Shown here: positions 7,561 to 15,558 of the stretch, piece by piece
Position numbering within the stretch: the first letter of the stretch is position 1
How the letters are laid out: each line of letters begins with the position of its first letter
NCBI RefSeq assembly: GCF_007641255.1
Contig: NZ_CP036259.1
Span: 2,170,001-2,234,000, forward strand
Length of the DNA: 64,000 nt
Direction of reading: 5' to 3'
DNA from: Sporomusa termitida
GTDB taxonomy: Bacteria; Bacillota; Negativicutes; Sporomusales; Sporomusaceae
The notes under the pieces: model-generated
The model's input: only the letters and a program-made list of their open reading frames with translations
What the model was told of the DNA's origin: nothing
The model's database searches: none
Made by a program: the position numbers and the translations under genes

Positions 7561-8049
7561 TTAATCCTCCTTACGTATGGCAATGCCCCGAATATTCATA
7601 GCCTGTGCTTTGGGGACAGACACCCATACTACGGTTGTTTTGTTTTTATTCTGCTGGACCCTTTGCACCTGAGCCAGAGCGATTGTTTCGCCCGTGCGGC
7701 TGAGGGCATCTGCCAGCTGGCCGGCTACCGGCAGGGGCAAATATTCATAAGGCAGTTTAATTAAAGCTTCCTGCGGATTGTAAGCACAGTCAACAACAAA
7801 GATTGACAGCCCCGGGCAATGGGCCAGGCAAATGCCGCAGCCATTGCACTTGCTTTCGTCAAGCTGGGGCCGTTCATTAATATCGGCGCCGATTGAGATT
7901 GCCCCCCGCGGACAGGCCTCAACACAGGGGTTGCAGGGGATGTTCTGAAAACATTCAAATACCGCTACAGGACCCTGGGCGAATCTTTTCGCCCCTGGTA
8001 AAACATTATTGATATCAGCTGTTGTAGGCACGCCTGTCTGTTCAAGCAT
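7561..8049 (-). CDS. 4Fe-4S ferredoxin-like subunit
   Basis: A 162-residue protein with two four-cysteine cluster motifs, CNPCVEACP (about residues 39-47) and CNGCGICLAHCPG (about 68-80), typical of 8Fe ferredoxin domains. The C-terminal half (residues 85-162) lacks cysteine clusters. It overlaps the upstream FAD subunit gene by 8 bp, implying coupled translation. The extra ferredoxin subunit is not part of the classical HcnABC set and suggests electron delivery to a low-potential or ferredoxin-linked acceptor, as would suit an anaerobe. Confidence 0.92.
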   Translation of the reverse strand: MLEQTGVPTTADINNVLPGAKRFAQGPVAVFECFQNIPCNPCVEACPRGAISIGADINERPQLDESKCNGCGICLAHCPGLSIFVVDCAYNPQEALIKLPYEYLPLPVAGQLADALSRTGETIALAQVQRVQQNKNKTTVVWVSVPKAQAMNIRGIAIRKED

Positions 8050-9154
8050 TGCCGGTCACCTCCCTTAAGTCATTGCTATGGCGGTCAAGCATTACCTTGG
8101 CCAGGCCGGCGCGTATTTTCGCGCTGACACTGCCCGCTCTCAGTGCTGTTAACTGGTTTTGCGCTTCGGCATAATCCTCTTCTTTTATTTTCCAGCCTAA
8201 ATCGGCAGCAGCTGCCAGCCCGGCTAATTTTCCTTCCACCATGGCGGCGGAGGCTTCTTCGACCCCGGCGACGTCACCGGCCACATAAATATCCGGCTGG
8301 GTGGTCTGCAGACTGGCGCTGCGGCAAGGAACATAACCGCCCAACTCCGGCACAAAGGACATTTTACAGCCTGCCTGCCATAACAGTTCGGTCAGAGGCG
8401 TCAGACCAACAGCCAGACATAGGCCATCGGCCCCGATAGCAAACTCTGTCCCCGGTATCTGCTGCCAGGCGGAATCTAACCGGCAGACGGTCACGCCGGT
8501 TAGTGCGGGGTTTCCGTAAGCCGCCTTGATTGTGTGGCTCGTATAAATCGGGATGCCGGCCCGCCGTATTTTAGCGGCATGCACTAAATAGCCGCCGATT
8601 TTCGGGGCCGCTTCGATAATGCCGGCAACCTCAACCCCGGCCTGCAGCAATTGATAGGCGACGATCAGGCCGATGTTGCCTGCACCTACCATCAACAGGC
8701 GTTTCCCGGGCATAACGCCATGAACATTCATCAGCGTCTGGACTGCCCCGGCTCCATATATGCCTGGCAGGTCGTTGCCCGGAAAGGCCAGTGTTTTCTC
8801 AGCCGCGCCGGCAGCAACAATGATTTTTTGGGCCTTAATTGTGACAAAATTATTTTGATGCTTAACTGTCAGCCTGCCGTCTTCCTGGTAATAACCCAGC
8901 ACGGTGGCATTATTCCAGGCGGTTACGCCGGGGAGTGCCAAAGCCTGTTTGACTAGCAGGGCTGCTATATCAACCCCCCGTTCACCGGCATATTCGCTTT
9001 TAGAGCCAAAAAATTTATGAGTTTGCTTGATAAGCTGGCCGCCATAATATTCTGCCCGCTCAATCAGCAATACCCGGGCCCCCAGTTTGCCGGCATGAAT
9101 GGCAGCCATAAGTCCGGCAGGACCGGCGCCGATAATTACAATATCTATATTCAT
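8042..9154 (-). CDS. NAD(P)/FAD-dependent oxidoreductase subunit (HcnB-like)
   Basis: A 370-residue pyridine-nucleotide-disulfide-type flavoprotein with DIVIIGAGPAGLMAAIHAG at the N-terminus (FAD site), AAEKTLAFPGNDLPGIYGAGAV split over the middle, and a second Rossmann motif LMVGAGNIGLIVAY near residue 150. The C-terminus has DIYVAGDVAGVEEASAA. It corresponds to the HcnB/OoxA subunit but ends without the usual C-terminal BFD domain, which is encoded separately at 7279-7557. It overlaps the small 2Fe-2S gene upstream by 4 bp. Confidence 0.9.
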   Translation of the reverse strand: MNIDIVIIGAGPAGLMAAIHAGKLGARVLLIERAEYYGGQLIKQTHKFFGSKSEYAGERGVDIAALLVKQALALPGVTAWNNATVLGYYQEDGRLTVKHQNNFVTIKAQKIIVAAGAAEKTLAFPGNDLPGIYGAGAVQTLMNVHGVMPGKRLLMVGAGNIGLIVAYQLLQAGVEVAGIIEAAPKIGGYLVHAAKIRRAGIPIYTSHTIKAAYGNPALTGVTVCRLDSAWQQIPGTEFAIGADGLCLAVGLTPLTELLWQAGCKMSFVPELGGYVPCRSASLQTTQPDIYVAGDVAGVEEASAAMVEGKLAGLAAAADLGWKIKEEDYAEAQNQLTALRAGSVSAKIRAGLAKVMLDRHSNDLREVTGNA

Positions 9155-9456
9155 GGCAGCTTACCTCTTCCTGTTTGCGTTTCCACTGTCATTCCCGCCT
9201 GCAGGGGTTCCACACATACCCGTACATTGGGCATACCATTGACGACCATTAAACAGGAAGAACAATTGCCGATGGCGCAGAACAGACCCCGCGCCCGGTT
9301 AAGCCCGTGACTGTGTCTGAGCACGGTAATGCCGGCGGCATGGAGTGCGGCTGCAATTGGCTCGCCGGTATACCCTTCGAGTTGTTGGCCGTTAAAACAG
9401 AACTTAACTTTGCTCTTTTCCGGAAATGTTAATATTGGATGATTGATGATGCGCAT
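9151..9456 (-). CDS. 2Fe-2S ferredoxin-like subunit (HcnA-like)
   Basis: A 101-residue plant-type 2Fe-2S protein with FCAIGNCSSCLMVVNG and a downstream VRVC cysteine, the layout of HcnA and of the small subunits of hydroxyproline/opine dehydrogenases. It is the first gene of the five-gene operon. The ribosome-binding site is AAGGAGGTG and a sigma-54-type promoter lies 27-42 bp upstream of the start codon. Confidence 0.92.
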   Translation of the reverse strand: MRIINHPILTFPEKSKVKFCFNGQQLEGYTGEPIAAALHAAGITVLRHSHGLNRARGLFCAIGNCSSCLMVVNGMPNVRVCVEPLQAGMTVETQTGRGKLP

Positions 9457-9482
9457 AACTGCACCTCCTTACACTTTTATAT

Positions 9483-9498
9483 TGCAAGAATCATGCCA
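9483..9498 (-). promoter_or_regulatory. Sigma-54 (-24/-12) promoter of the dehydrogenase operon
   Basis: On the minus strand the sequence TGGCATGATTCTTGCA fits the sigma-54 consensus TGGCACG-N4-TTGCW with one mismatch and exact spacing. Transcription would start near 9471, 15 bp before the start codon at 9456. The gene immediately upstream encodes a sigma-54-dependent activator, which strongly supports the assignment. Confidence 0.9.
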
Positions 9499-9518
9499 AG
9501 GTGCGAGAGCAGAAAAAG

Positions 9519-9571
9519 CGCCTTATCAGTTCTTAGTACCGGCGCCGGTGTGATTGGGAACTATTAAGGCG
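9519..9571 (-). terminator. Large inverted repeat: terminator of the activator gene and/or activator-binding site
   Basis: CGCCTTATCAGTTC (9519-9532) is complementary to GAACTATTAAGGCG (9558-9571) at 12 of 14 positions, and the loop holds a perfect palindrome ACCGGCGCCGGT (9538-9549). On the minus strand CTTTTTCT follows, so it can act as the terminator of the activator gene. It is also 20-70 bp upstream of the sigma-54 promoter, within the range where upstream activator sites occur, so a dual role is possible. Confidence 0.6.
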
Positions 9572-9644
9572 GGAGCTCAATTCCGGGGGTTTTCGGCAAG
9601 GGAAAGTATAATGAGTGAAGCTTGATTGGGGCATATGCCTATAG

Positions 9645-11399
9645 TCAGTTTTTAGATGGTGGTGTCAGATAACTGACATTGTCTACTGCCAGGTTTAATT
9701 GCCGCATTTTATAATATAAGGTACTGCGCGGAATCCCCAGCTTTTTAGCTGCGACTGCCTTGTTGAACTTGGCCTCTTTAAGGGTTTGCTCGATTAAGGC
9801 GCGCTCAAGTGTTGTCAGCTCCGGGATTGTTGTCAGCCCGGCAGTATTTGTTGTTTTGCCCTGCTGGTACCCGGCTTTGAAATTAGTTGGCAGACTTCCT
9901 GTCGTCAGGGTATCGCCATCGGCCAGAATAACCAGGCGTTCTAAAATATTATTGAGTTCACGAACATTACCAGGCCAGTCATGCTCCAGGAAAGCGGCCA
10001 TTAGAGCCGGGTCTACTTTGTTAATATCGGTCTGAGTATTATGCAGGGTACTAAAATGTTTTAGTCCCCTGTAGACTAATTCCGGAATGTCTTCCCGCCT
10101 GGAGCGCAAGGGCGGTAATTGCAAGGTAACTACATTGAGCCGGTAATACAAGTCATCACGGAAATCACCGCTCGTAATCATATCCTCCAGATCACGGTGT
10201 GTTGCCGAAACGATACGAACATCCACCTGGACCGGTTTGGCGCCGCCAACCCGGTAAAACTTTTTTTCCTGCAGCACTCTCAGTAGTTTTACCTGCATTT
10301 CTTTAGGCAGTTCACCGATCTCATCAAGAAAAAGAGTCCCGTTGTCAGCAAGCTCAACTAAGCCGGCTTTTCCTTTTTTATCAGCCCCGGTGAAGGCTCC
10401 TGACTGATAACCGAACAACTCGCTCTCAAACAGACTGGCAGGAATAGCACCACAGTTAATCTCAATAAAATTACCCTTCCGGCCGCTGGCAATATGAACG
10501 GCCCGGGCAAATACCTCTTTACCGGTACCACTTTCTCCCCTGAGCAACAGCGGAACATTTGTGGCCGCCACCCTTCTGGCCATACCAACGGCTGCCAATA
10601 TCCCGGCACTATGGCCACTGATGCTGGCAAAGGCATCAGTGCCGGTGTTGATTTTATCAATTTGGTTTTCCAGTGAACGGACTTTTTTGCTGGTGCGCGA
10701 GAGTTCCTGATTAAGGTTTACAATCTCGGTGATATCACGTTCGGCCGATACGCCGCCGACTGTTTGGCCCTCAAGCAGTATTGGCGCGGCATTAATCAGC
10801 ACATGCGTATTGGAACAGGGTTTATGATACTGATCTTTAACAGTAAGCTGTTCGGCCGCGGCCTGCTTTACCAGTAAATTCGTAAAAAAATCATCAATGC
10901 AGTTGCCCAATATATCTTCGGCCCCAATGCCATACAGTTTTTCCGCCCGCTTATTCCAGATCACTACCTGATTGGTTTTATTAATTACACATACCGCTTC
11001 ATTGACTGTATCCAGCACTGCAGACAGTTGGGTCTGCTGCAGCTGAAGTCTGGCAAGCAGCGCGGCCAATATCAGCTCAGGCGTGCTTAGGGCTGCTATT
11101 TTACCTGCTTCTTCGAACAGGATAATCTGGGTGATAAGCTCAGCAGGCATACTGTAAAGGGCTTGAGACAAATAGGAAACCGGTCTGAGAACAGTCTTAA
11201 ACGAGGCCATATCCCGGGCATAAATTCCCGGACATTGCAGTTGTTTGGCTGTAATTAAACCCCATTGACCATCAGCCTGCAGGATGACGGCAGCTTGCTT
11301 GTCACTTTTAAAATGGGCGGCAATATCGGCAAGCGGCATCAAGGGATTAACCTCAATAATTCTGGTTGTAACCACATCTTTAATCAGCAAAGACTGCAC
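9645..11399 (-). CDS. Sigma-54-dependent transcriptional activator with PAS domain
   Basis: A 584-residue bacterial enhancer-binding protein. The N-terminal part resembles a CBS-like input region (PLADIAAHFKSDKQAAVIL). A PAS domain follows near 135-250 (VLDTVNEAVCVINKTNQVVIWN). The AAA+ domain from about 265 has Walker A GESGTGKE, the sigma-54 contact loop GAFTGA, Walker B GTLFLDEIGELP and the R-finger region. It ends in a Fis-type helix-turn-helix (NKAVAAKKLGIPRSTLYYKM). I place the start at the GTG at 11399, which has an AGGGGGAG ribosome-binding site; a TTG at 11423 lies upstream of that site. It sits directly upstream of the sigma-54 promoter at 9483-9498 and most likely activates that operon in response to the substrate. 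Confidence 0.95.
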   Translation of the reverse strand: MQSLLIKDVVTTRIIEVNPLMPLADIAAHFKSDKQAAVILQADGQWGLITAKQLQCPGIYARDMASFKTVLRPVSYLSQALYSMPAELITQIILFEEAGKIAALSTPELILAALLARLQLQQTQLSAVLDTVNEAVCVINKTNQVVIWNKRAEKLYGIGAEDILGNCIDDFFTNLLVKQAAAEQLTVKDQYHKPCSNTHVLINAAPILLEGQTVGGVSAERDITEIVNLNQELSRTSKKVRSLENQIDKINTGTDAFASISGHSAGILAAVGMARRVAATNVPLLLRGESGTGKEVFARAVHIASGRKGNFIEINCGAIPASLFESELFGYQSGAFTGADKKGKAGLVELADNGTLFLDEIGELPKEMQVKLLRVLQEKKFYRVGGAKPVQVDVRIVSATHRDLEDMITSGDFRDDLYYRLNVVTLQLPPLRSRREDIPELVYRGLKHFSTLHNTQTDINKVDPALMAAFLEHDWPGNVRELNNILERLVILADGDTLTTGSLPTNFKAGYQQGKTTNTAGLTTIPELTTLERALIEQTLKEAKFNKAVAAKKLGIPRSTLYYKMRQLNLAVDNVSYLTPPSKN

Positions 11400-11425
11400 C
11401 CAGTACTCCCCCTTATAAACCAAAA

Positions 11426-11461
11426 GACGCAGTGCTTCCTGATAGGAAGCAGCAGCGTCTT
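11426..11461 (-). promoter_or_regulatory. Leader hairpin of the sigma-54 activator gene
   Basis: AGACGC/GCGTCT encloses a nested GCTTCCT/AGGAAGC hairpin, just upstream of the ribosome-binding site of the activator gene. No T-tract follows, so it looks like an mRNA leader structure rather than a terminator. Function not established. Confidence 0.4.
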
Positions 11462-11491
11462 TGCTGTGTCAGTTATTTGACGTTTTCTTTT

Positions 11492-11520
11492 ATTATAATT
11501 GGCTTCGGTAATAAATTCAA
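11492..11520 (-). promoter_or_regulatory. Sigma-A promoter of the activator gene
   Basis: Minus-strand -35 TTGAAT (11515-11520), 17-bp spacer and -10 TATAAT (11492-11497), about 90 bp upstream of the GTG start. Confidence 0.75.
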
Positions 11521-11537
11521 GTCAAAGTGAAGATATT

Positions 11538-12350
11538 TTAGAGGGCAATCACTACGCCGATCCGGCCTGTACGGCCGGCTTCAGCGCGGTGGGAATAAAA
11601 AATTTGCGTATTGCAGGCAGTACATATGCCGCTTAGGCTGATGTTCTCGTCTAAAACCCCAATTTCCCTCAACTGTTGGCGATTGGCTTCCCAGAGATTG
11701 AGGTGCCAGTGATCGCCGGCTGGAGTGACTAACTCTTCCCAACAGCTAAAATTTTCCTGCAGCTTATTGATGACAACCTTATCTACTTCATAGCAGCAAG
11801 GGCCGATGGCAGGGCCAATCCCCACCAGGCAGTCGGCCGGATTCGTCGTATATTGCTGTCCCATGGCGAGGAGGGTTTTTTGTCCGATTTTTGCTATAGT
11901 ACCTTTCCAGCCGGCATGACTGATGCCGATGGCTTTTTGTACCGGGTCAACGATAATCACAGGCACGCAGTCGGCAAAGAACAACATGAGCGGTATGCCC
12001 GGAACATTAGTAATCAAGGCATCGGTGTCTTTAATTGCTTCATGATAATGCCGGGAACCACGTCCGGCATCCTGGGCATTTACCTGGTAAACTACAGCGC
12101 CGTGTACCTGCTCGGCGGTAACCGCATGGTCTGCGGATAAGCCCAGAGCCTGGCAAAAAGCCTGGCGGTTTTGCCAGGTTACGCCGGTATCGTCGCCAAC
12201 GTGCAGTCCCAGGTTGAGACTGGCAAACGGGGCGGAACTTTGTCCCCCCAGGCGTGTTGATATACCGTGTTTAATCCCTTTGGCCGACAAGCTGGCAAAT
12301 TCTCCATACCACACGCCGTTCGTGTTGTGTTTTACTATAAAATCTCCCAT
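11538..12350 (-). CDS. pgeF: Peptidoglycan editing factor / polyphenol-oxidase family (YlmD-like)
   Basis: A 270-residue protein of the YfiH/LACC1/YlmD family, copper- or zinc-binding enzymes with purine nucleosidase and laccase-like activities; PgeF of E. coli edits L-Ser out of peptidoglycan precursors. Family motifs visible: HGISTRLGG near the N-terminus, LNLGLHVGDD, EQVHGAVVY, FFADCVPVIIVDP, GISHAGWKGT and FSHRAEAGRTGR-like C-terminus (FYSHRAEAGRTGR). The metal ligands (His in EQVHG, Cys in ADC, His in SHAGW) are intact. The ribosome-binding site is GGAGG. This is the ylmD position of the ylmDE-sepF cluster, here separated from ylmE by 9 kb. Confidence 0.93.
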   Translation of the reverse strand: MGDFIVKHNTNGVWYGEFASLSAKGIKHGISTRLGGQSSAPFASLNLGLHVGDDTGVTWQNRQAFCQALGLSADHAVTAEQVHGAVVYQVNAQDAGRGSRHYHEAIKDTDALITNVPGIPLMLFFADCVPVIIVDPVQKAIGISHAGWKGTIAKIGQKTLLAMGQQYTTNPADCLVGIGPAIGPCCYEVDKVVINKLQENFSCWEELVTPAGDHWHLNLWEANRQQLREIGVLDENISLSGICTACNTQIFYSHRAEAGRTGRIGVVIAL

Positions 12351-12448
12351 TTTAGAACCTCCGGCTAAAGCTAACTATCTCTATTATATTAATACTCCAG
12401 TTCACCTGTAAACATATATACGGAAATCTTAAATTCCGGGGGAAAAAT

Positions 12449-12491
12449 AAAGCCCTGATATTCTGCTTATCAACAGAGTATCAGGGCTTTT
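12449..12491 (-). terminator. Terminator after the EF-G-like gene
   Basis: AAAGCCCTGATA/TATCAGGGCTTT, a 12-bp perfect stem ending 9 bp after the stop codon of the EF-G-like gene. The sequence is symmetrical and could act in both directions. Confidence 0.85.
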
Positions 12492-12499
12492 GCTGATTC

Positions 12500-14581
12500 T
12501 TATGCTTCTTCCACTTTATCCTTCTTGGCGCCGGCGATAATAGCTTCTGCTATCCGGGCCGGCACGTCTTCATAGTGAGAAAAATTCATGTCAAAAGAGC
12601 CGCGCCCCTGCGTAATAGAGCGAAGATCGATACTGAAGCGGAACATTTCAGCCAGCGGTACCTGCGCTTTAACCCGGCCTAAGCCGCCGCCGATGGGCTC
12701 CATGCCCTGAATGCGGCCGCGTTTGGTATTTAAGTCGCCGATGACGTCGCCCATATAGGACTCGGGTACAAGGACTTCTACGGCATAGATTGGTTCCAGC
12801 AGTACAGGTTTGGCCTGCAGCACACCTTTACGCAGGGCCATGGCGCTGGCGATTTTAAAAGCCATTTCTGATGAGTCAACTGTATGATAGGAACCGTCAG
12901 TCAGGGTGACTTTGACATCAACCATGGGGTAGCCGGCAAGCAGGCCGCCGGCTAAAGCATCCCGGACCCCTTTTTCAACGGCCGGGATATACTGACGCGG
13001 CACGGCACCGCCAAAGATAGAATCAACAAATTCAAATTCCGCTCCTGGCGCCAGCGGATCAAGCTGCAGCCAGACATGCCCGTACTGGCCGTGACCGCCA
13101 CTCTGTTTTTTGTGCTTGCCTTCGACCTTGGCTGAACCGCGAATTGTCTCCCGGTAAGGCACCTTGGGGCTGGTAAGCAGTGTTTCGACGCCAAACTTAC
13201 GTTTCATACGCTCAGTCATAATATCCAGATGCAGTTCGCCCATACCGGAGATCAGCAATTGACGGGTTTCCACATCTTTACGCACTTTAAAGGTGGGATC
13301 TTCGTCCATGAGGCGGGCCAAGGCCTGGCCAATCTTGTCCTCATCACCTTTGTTCTTGGTCTCGATACTTCTGACGAACATTGGTTTGGGATAGGAAACT
13401 GGTGCAAATATAATTGGTTTGTCTTTATCGCAGAGTGAATCACCGGTGGCTGTCTCCTGCAGCTTAGCCACTACCACGATATCGCCGGCATGAACGGCAG
13501 TCACCGGGTCCTGCTGTTTGCCGCGCAGAGTGAAGATTGTGCCGACGCGCTCAGATTTCTCTCTGGTTGCATTGTATAATGAGCTGTCAGGTTTCATGGT
13601 GCCTGAATATAGCCGGATATAGCTAAGGCGGCCGACAAAGGGGTCGGCTGTTGTCTTAAATACCATGGCTGAGAAAGGGTCGGCAGCGCTTCTTGCCACA
13701 GGATCTTTGGTTACCGGATGATAACCGGTAACCGGATTGGTACCCGGGGCCGGCAGATAGTTGATAATTGAGTCCAGCATCTGCGTTATCCCAATGTTTT
13801 TAAGAGCTGAGCCGCAGAGTACAGGGAATACTTTAGCCTGAGCAATTGCCGCCAATAACCCGATACGCACCTCTTCATTACTCAGCTCTTCGCCCTCCAG
13901 ATATTTGGTTAAGAGCTCATCATCACCTTCGGCCGCTGCCTCAATAAGTGCCGTCCGGGCCTCTTCGCACTTAGCCAGCAGCTCGGCGGGGACAGCAATT
14001 TCCGTGTACTCGCGGCCGTTTTTTGACGGTAAATAGGCTTTCATTTTTAGTACATCGACAATACCCTGAAAGCTATCCTGGGCACCGATAGGCAAGTGAA
14101 CCGGGACAACACCGTTGCCGAATTTTTCCTTCATGCTTTCGACAACACTATAAAAGTCGGCGTTTTCCCGGTCCATTTTATTAATAAAGCCTATACGGGG
14201 CAAGCCCAGTTCATTCGCGTAACTCCATACTTTTTCCGTTTCCACCTCTACCCCGGAGGCGGCGCATAATACAACACACACACTGTCGACAGCCCGCAGG
14301 ACACTCTTAACTTCAGCTACGAAATCAGCGTAACCGGGAGTATCCACAAAATTTATTTTATGATCGTTCCATTCACAAGGGGCCAAAGCAGCACTGATAG
14401 TGACCTTGCGTTTAATCTCTTCCGGTTCAAAGTCAGTTGTTGCCGAACCATCATCAACACGTCCTAAACGGTTTACCGCGCCAGAATTAAATAACATGGC
14501 TTCTGTCAAGGATGTCTTGCCGGCTCCCCCGTGGGCAACAATTCCAACATTTCTTAACCTGTCGCTCTTGTACTCTTTCAT
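12500..14581 (-). CDS. fusA: Elongation factor G-like GTPase (EF-G2 type)
   Basis: A 693-residue five-domain EF-G homologue. The GTPase domain has G1 GGAGKTSL (canonical EF-G reads AHIDAGKTT), switch region RKVTISAAL instead of ERGITI, G3 DTPGYADF, and G4 NKMD. Later domains include GMGELHLDI and the domain IV segment GSYHTVDSSEMAFK. The altered G1 and switch mark the second EF-G paralogue found in many Firmicutes rather than the main translocase, which is normally encoded with rpsL/rpsG/tuf. Its role is not well defined (translocation or recycling under stress). It is monocistronic, with GGAGGG ribosome-binding site and its own terminator. Confidence 0.93.
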   Translation of the reverse strand: MKEYKSDRLRNVGIVAHGGAGKTSLTEAMLFNSGAVNRLGRVDDGSATTDFEPEEIKRKVTISAALAPCEWNDHKINFVDTPGYADFVAEVKSVLRAVDSVCVVLCAASGVEVETEKVWSYANELGLPRIGFINKMDRENADFYSVVESMKEKFGNGVVPVHLPIGAQDSFQGIVDVLKMKAYLPSKNGREYTEIAVPAELLAKCEEARTALIEAAAEGDDELLTKYLEGEELSNEEVRIGLLAAIAQAKVFPVLCGSALKNIGITQMLDSIINYLPAPGTNPVTGYHPVTKDPVARSAADPFSAMVFKTTADPFVGRLSYIRLYSGTMKPDSSLYNATREKSERVGTIFTLRGKQQDPVTAVHAGDIVVVAKLQETATGDSLCDKDKPIIFAPVSYPKPMFVRSIETKNKGDEDKIGQALARLMDEDPTFKVRKDVETRQLLISGMGELHLDIMTERMKRKFGVETLLTSPKVPYRETIRGSAKVEGKHKKQSGGHGQYGHVWLQLDPLAPGAEFEFVDSIFGGAVPRQYIPAVEKGVRDALAGGLLAGYPMVDVKVTLTDGSYHTVDSSEMAFKIASAMALRKGVLQAKPVLLEPIYAVEVLVPESYMGDVIGDLNTKRGRIQGMEPIGGGLGRVKAQVPLAEMFRFSIDLRSITQGRGSFDMNFSHYEDVPARIAEAIIAGAKKDKVEEA

Positions 14582-14776
14582 GGCTAGTTCCCTCCTGTTG
14601 TGGTGTGATTAATTTCAATACTGACATTTTGGTGTTACAGTTCTCTGTTTGCCAGGAATATTCCTTCTTTTCTGTCTATTTTGTTTGCTTTAAAATTAGC
14701 AAAAACTTAATGTTTTATTCCATATTTATAAAATTTTTCCAATGAATATGCAGCAATTTATTTTTGAGGTTTCATT

Positions 14777-14826
14777 CTATACATACAAAAAGAGCTATTG
14801 TCGCATAGCTCTTTTTGTATGTATAG
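14777..14826. terminator. 22-bp stem hairpin, bidirectional terminator
   Basis: CTATACATACAAAAAGAGCT is part of a 22-bp perfect stem with a 6-nt loop, T-rich on both strands. It lies just 3' of the small spoVM-like gene and about 195 bp 5' of the EF-G-like gene. The remaining AT-rich sequence between them (14582-14776) holds no recognisable gene. Confidence 0.8.
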
Positions 14827-14831
14827 TCGTA

Positions 14832-14909
14832 TTAGACTTTTAACAACAAACGCATCAGTTTACGCAGCGGTCCAGGCAGTGACATGACATAGAAGCGGAA
14901 GTTCACCAT
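14832..14909 (-). CDS. spoVM: Small amphipathic protein, probable SpoVM
   Basis: A 25-residue protein read from ATG at 14909 with a strong GAGGGGG ribosome-binding site and a terminator directly after it. The peptide contains FRFYVMSLP followed by LRKLMRLLLKV. This follows the SpoVM pattern (FYT-x-x-LP at the N-terminus, then an amphipathic helix with basic residues; B. subtilis SpoVM is 26 residues and starts MKFYTIKLP). SpoVM recognises the convex forespore membrane and anchors SpoIVA, whose gene is also in this window (38250-39728). It is too short for standard gene prediction. Assignment is by motif only; an unrelated amphipathic peptide is the alternative. Confidence 0.68.
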   Translation of the reverse strand: MVNFRFYVMSLPGPLRKLMRLLLKV

Positions 14910-15011
14910 GCTCGCCCCCTCATTTTAGCTATTATCAATGCTATCGCACTCCTAAGCTATCGATATAGTTTATGCCGATTGTGCGAAGTTGTGCTACTTC
15001 TGCCTGCTGTA

Positions 15012-15530
15012 CTATTTGCTGTTTTCTGTTTCAAACCGGGCCAAGACAAAACATAAATCAGACAAACGGTTGATACAGATAAGCAGTTGCTCGTTTACCG
15101 GCGTTTCTGCTTCCTGCTCTTTAAACCGTAAAGTCTGTCGTTCAGCCCGTCTGGTAACAGTACGTGCCAGATCAAGCGCAGCTGCCCCCGGTGTTTCACC
15201 AGGCACAATAAACCCTGTTAGCGGTGGCAGACTGGCATCAAACTCGTCAATCATCTGTTCAAGGTCCGCAACATGGTCGGCTGTAACGTAATACTGCTTT
15301 ATACCGTTGCTTGCCAAATCAGCCATAAACAGCATAAGGAGTTTTTGCAGTTTGAATATGGCCTCTCTAGCTTTAAGACTGGTGCAGCTGGCCCGGGCCA
15401 GACCTAACGCTGAGTTTATCTCGTCAATACTACCATAAGCCTCGACCCTGGCACTGGTTTTTTTGACTCTCTCACCGGTTAACAGGCCGGTCGTGCCTTT
15501 ATCGCCGGTTTTGGTATAAACTTTACTCAT
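15012..15530 (-). CDS. pduO: Cob(I)alamin adenosyltransferase, PduO type
   Basis: A 172-residue ATP:corrinoid adenosyltransferase that transfers the 5'-deoxyadenosyl group from ATP to cob(I)alamin. The N-terminus TKTGDKGTTGLLTGERVKK carries the family ATP-binding motif. SARVEAYGSIDEINSALG, then VPGETPGAAALDLARTVTRRAER and the C-terminal INRLSDLCFVLAR complete the signature. It works in vitamin B12 assimilation, consistent with the corrinoid-dependent metabolism of this group and with the cobalamin riboswitch at 31676-31836. The ribosome-binding site is GAGAGGA; it lies 28 bp after ndk on the same strand. Confidence 0.96.
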   Translation of the reverse strand: MSKVYTKTGDKGTTGLLTGERVKKTSARVEAYGSIDEINSALGLARASCTSLKAREAIFKLQKLLMLFMADLASNGIKQYYVTADHVADLEQMIDEFDASLPPLTGFIVPGETPGAAALDLARTVTRRAERQTLRFKEQEAETPVNEQLLICINRLSDLCFVLARFETENSK

Positions 15531-15558
15531 AATAATCCTCTCCCGATTGATTATTTAA

